Shown in pieces: positions 9,801 to 10,808 of a stretch of DNA of 10,808 nt (position 1 is its first letter; every line of letters begins with the position of its first letter). The position numbers and the translations under genes are program-made. Source of the DNA: CAJBLF01 sp964495905 (GTDB taxonomy: Bacteria; Patescibacteriota; Gracilibacteria; Absconditabacterales; Absconditicoccaceae); contig CAZBWN010000038.1 of the NCBI GenBank assembly GCA_964495905.1, positions 1 through 10,808 of the forward strand, in the 5' to 3' direction. Under the pieces are notes generated by a model. The model made no database searches and was not told the DNA's origin. It saw only the letters and a list, made by a program, of their open reading frames with translations.

Positions 9801-9938
9801 GATGTAAAAGCAAAGCTCCGTCTTACAGTGAAAAAAATATTGATGAGATACGGATATCCACCTGATCTTGCAAGAATAGAGGCAGACAAAGTCCTTGAAC
9901 AGAGTGAGTTATTGGCGAGTGAATTAACAAGAGAATAA
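6816..9938 (+). CDS. hsdR: Type I restriction endonuclease subunit HsdR
   Basis: A 1040-residue motor and nuclease subunit, near the usual HsdR length; it translocates DNA using ATP and cuts away from the recognition site when the site is unmethylated. Domains in order: N-terminal PD-(D/E)xK nuclease with MDVVIF (D141) and VIELKN (E155, K157); helicase Walker A HTQGSGKS (305-312); DEAH box VADEAH (410-415); GFTGTP (453-458); TGFDVP (650-655); arginine-finger region QAIARVNR (673-680); and a C-terminal helical region that docks on HsdM/HsdS. Ten TGA codons (348, 351, 380, 394, 420, 540, 711, 760, 818, 946) are glycine; 348 (DQLFGTF) and 380 (GGIVFTTIQKF) are conserved Gly. CGG at 304 occupies the Trp of the usual VVWHTQGSGKS. 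The start is supported by MLNESHVEQN and the conserved YGPDI (24-28). hsdS and hsdR are separated by three foreign genes. Confidence 0.97.
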
Positions 9939-9966
9939 GAAAATATTTAGTTTTTAAAAATCAATT

Positions 9967-10290
9967 ATGAAGAAGACAATAAATATTAATTGAGAAGAAG
10001 TAGGAATATCTACCACAGAATTACACGAAGATCAATCTTCTGAAACTAAATTTCAGAATATACACTTTCAAGCCAAAGATAAACACACAGCGCTACATAT
10101 CTGATTTTCACGCGATTTCCTGCAATTTACACCAGAAGGACAGAACATAGATTATGAAAAAGTTATAGAGGATGAAACGAATAAACTTTTAGACGATGTA
10201 TGAGAAAATCTATTTGATAACGAAGAATACTTTGTATTCTATGGTCAACATGGCGTAGTGACAAATCAAAAATTTCCACCCTTTCATTAA
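9967..10290 (+). CDS. Hypothetical 107-residue protein after hsdR
   Basis: Read with TGA as glycine (residues 9, 46, 79), this is an intact ATG-to-TAA frame 28 bases after hsdR, with the TTATG start context seen at other genes here. It is acidic and has no membrane segment or signal peptide. The middle (HTALHIGFSRDFLQF, 40-54) looks beta-like; a helix follows (61-84); the C-terminus ends in a short aromatic stretch. I do not recognise it. It is probably the last gene of the operon, since a terminator follows with no other clear gene between. Whether it belongs to the restriction system or is merely carried along cannot be told. A second reading frame overlapping its 3' end runs on to 10370, so a frameshifted longer product is a minor alternative. 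Confidence 0.6.
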
Positions 10291-10370
10291 GCACCTTCAT
10301 ATACCATACAAAGCGCCTATTAGAAAATGCTTTTGAGCCAATTCCTGCTCCAGTGGGTGTAACAAATTAA
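10221..10370 (+). other. Possible coding remnant overlapping and following the 107-residue gene
   Basis: A second frame stays open from 10221 to a TAA at 10368-10370 and ends with residues reading RLLENAFEPIPAPVGVTN. The end has protein-like composition, but the frame has no start codon and overlaps the preceding gene by 70 bases. It may be the decayed C-terminus of a lost gene, a frameshifted tail, or chance. No family is recognised. Apart from this, 10291-10412 holds only the short tmRNA-end-like repeat at 10372-10383. Confidence 0.2.
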
Positions 10371-10371
10371 A

Positions 10372-10383
10372 CATTATCTCCAA
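10372..10383 (+). repeat. Near-copy of the tmRNA 3' end, possible attachment-site repeat
   Basis: CATTATCTCCAA here matches CATCATCTCCAA at 88-99, the acceptor end of the tmRNA, at 11 of 12 bases in the same orientation. The two copies bracket the whole hsd cluster. ssrA 3' ends are classical integration targets for islands, and integration leaves a direct repeat of the RNA end. The match is short and no integrase is visible, so this is suggestive only. Confidence 0.35.
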
Positions 10384-10412
10384 AAATTTAAGAAATATAA
10401 GTTCTTAATTAT

Positions 10413-10447
10413 AAAAAATCACCCCTGACATAAGGAGTGATTTTTTT
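10413..10447. terminator. Bidirectional intrinsic terminator between convergent genes
   Basis: TCACCCC (10419-10425) pairs with GGAGTGA (10434-10440) with one C-A mismatch, around the loop TGACATAA. The stem is flanked by six A residues on the left and seven T residues on the right, so it can stop transcription from both sides. It lies between the plus-strand hsd cluster and the minus-strand membrane-protein gene, where a shared terminator is expected. Confidence 0.8.
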
Positions 10448-10459
10448 ATTTACCTGTAA

Positions 10460-10774
10460 TTAATCATTGATAAATAAACTATGCAATAAGAGAAATAGAA
10501 TAGAACATGAAATTATAAATATTGATATATAAAGCAGAACAGAACGATTTTTACTTTTTATGACAGCTATTATTCCAGTGATGAAAGCACTTAGGATTAG
10601 AATAACGGAAACACCCACAATCAAATCCCACCAATGACCTTCGTTAAATGTAACTAAACCAAATAACATAAAAGCAAAAAAAACTATGAGCAAGAGCAGA
10701 TAAAGCATTGTCAATCCTATTGATAACTTACCTATCCGGGTTTTGGGTGAAAAAGTGATTTTCATCTTTATCAT
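10460..10774 (-). CDS. Small three-helix membrane protein, unknown function
   Basis: A 104-residue hydrophobic protein with three predicted membrane segments at about residues 18-42, 51-73 and 79-100. The N-terminus and the loop after the second segment (KSKNRS, 73-78) are positively charged, so both would be cytoplasmic under the positive-inside rule and the C-terminus outside. It ends at a true TAA and contains no TGA among its six glycines. One CGG codon (residue 13, TxIGKLS) would be Trp in the inferred code. Two ATG codons are possible (residues 1 and 4); the first has the CTTATG context seen at other genes. No recognised family. It faces the hsd cluster from the other strand, so it is a separate transcription unit and may already be chromosomal backbone beyond the island. 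Confidence 0.78.
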   Translation of the reverse strand: MIKMKITFSPKTRIGKLSIGLTMLYLLLLIVFFAFMLFGLVTFNEGHWWDLIVGVSVILILSAFITGIIAVIKSKNRSVLLYISIFIISCSILFLLLHSLFIND

Positions 10775-10808
10775 AAGTTATGAATAAAATTAAATACTTA
10801 ATTTCCTA

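Noticed and set aside
2226..9938. Multiple frame-breaking nonsense mutations (pseudogenes) in hsdS, hsdR and neighbours
   Set aside because: Every interruption is TGA and none is TAA or TAG, and the interrupted sites are conserved glycines. This is recoding, not decay.
10213..10374. A 54-codon minus-strand frame (table 25) starting at 10374
   Set aside because: It overlaps the 3' end of the 107-residue gene on the other strand, has no recognised motif and lies next to the terminator, so it is probably chance.
1..10808. CRISPR arrays, insertion sequences or integrase genes
   Set aside because: No spaced direct repeats, transposase motifs or recombinase motifs were seen on either strand.

Overview
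The window is AT-rich bacterial DNA that reads correctly only with a reassigned genetic code. UGA must be glycine: in-frame TGA falls on conserved glycines of HsdS and HsdR, for example KGTTP, DQLFGTF and GGIVFTTIQKF. CGA and CGG appear to be tryptophan: they sit where HsdM, HsdS and HsdR families normally carry Trp. UGA=Gly is known from Gracilibacteria (BD1-5) and Absconditabacteria (SR1). From memory, CGA/CGG=Trp has been proposed for Absconditabacterales, so that order is the best guess for the host. All coordinates below use translation table 25 (UGA=Gly), so most genes run through several TGA codons.

Layout: positions 1-98 are the 3' end of a structured RNA, most likely tmRNA (ssrA), followed by its terminator (136-160) and a perfect inverted repeat (172-188). 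From 271 to 10290 lies one tightly spaced plus-strand cluster, probably an operon: hsdM; a small protein with a winged-helix-like N-terminus and one membrane helix; hsdS; a DUF4917-type SIR2-like protein; a DUF4935-type PIN nuclease; an unrecognised 298-residue protein rich in UGA codons; hsdR; and a 107-residue hypothetical. Gaps are 1 to 79 bases. A bidirectional terminator (10413-10447) separates it from a minus-strand gene for a small three-helix membrane protein.

The cluster looks like a complete type I restriction-modification system: HsdM and HsdS methylate, and HsdR, a PD-(D/E)xK nuclease fused to a translocase, cuts unmodified DNA. Between hsdS and hsdR it carries a three-gene insert with two probable effectors (SIR2-like and PIN). 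By analogy with anticodon nucleases embedded in other type I loci, the insert may be a second-layer defence module. The position beside a tmRNA gene, and a near-copy of the tmRNA 3' end at 10372-10383, suggest an island inserted at ssrA, although no integrase is visible.
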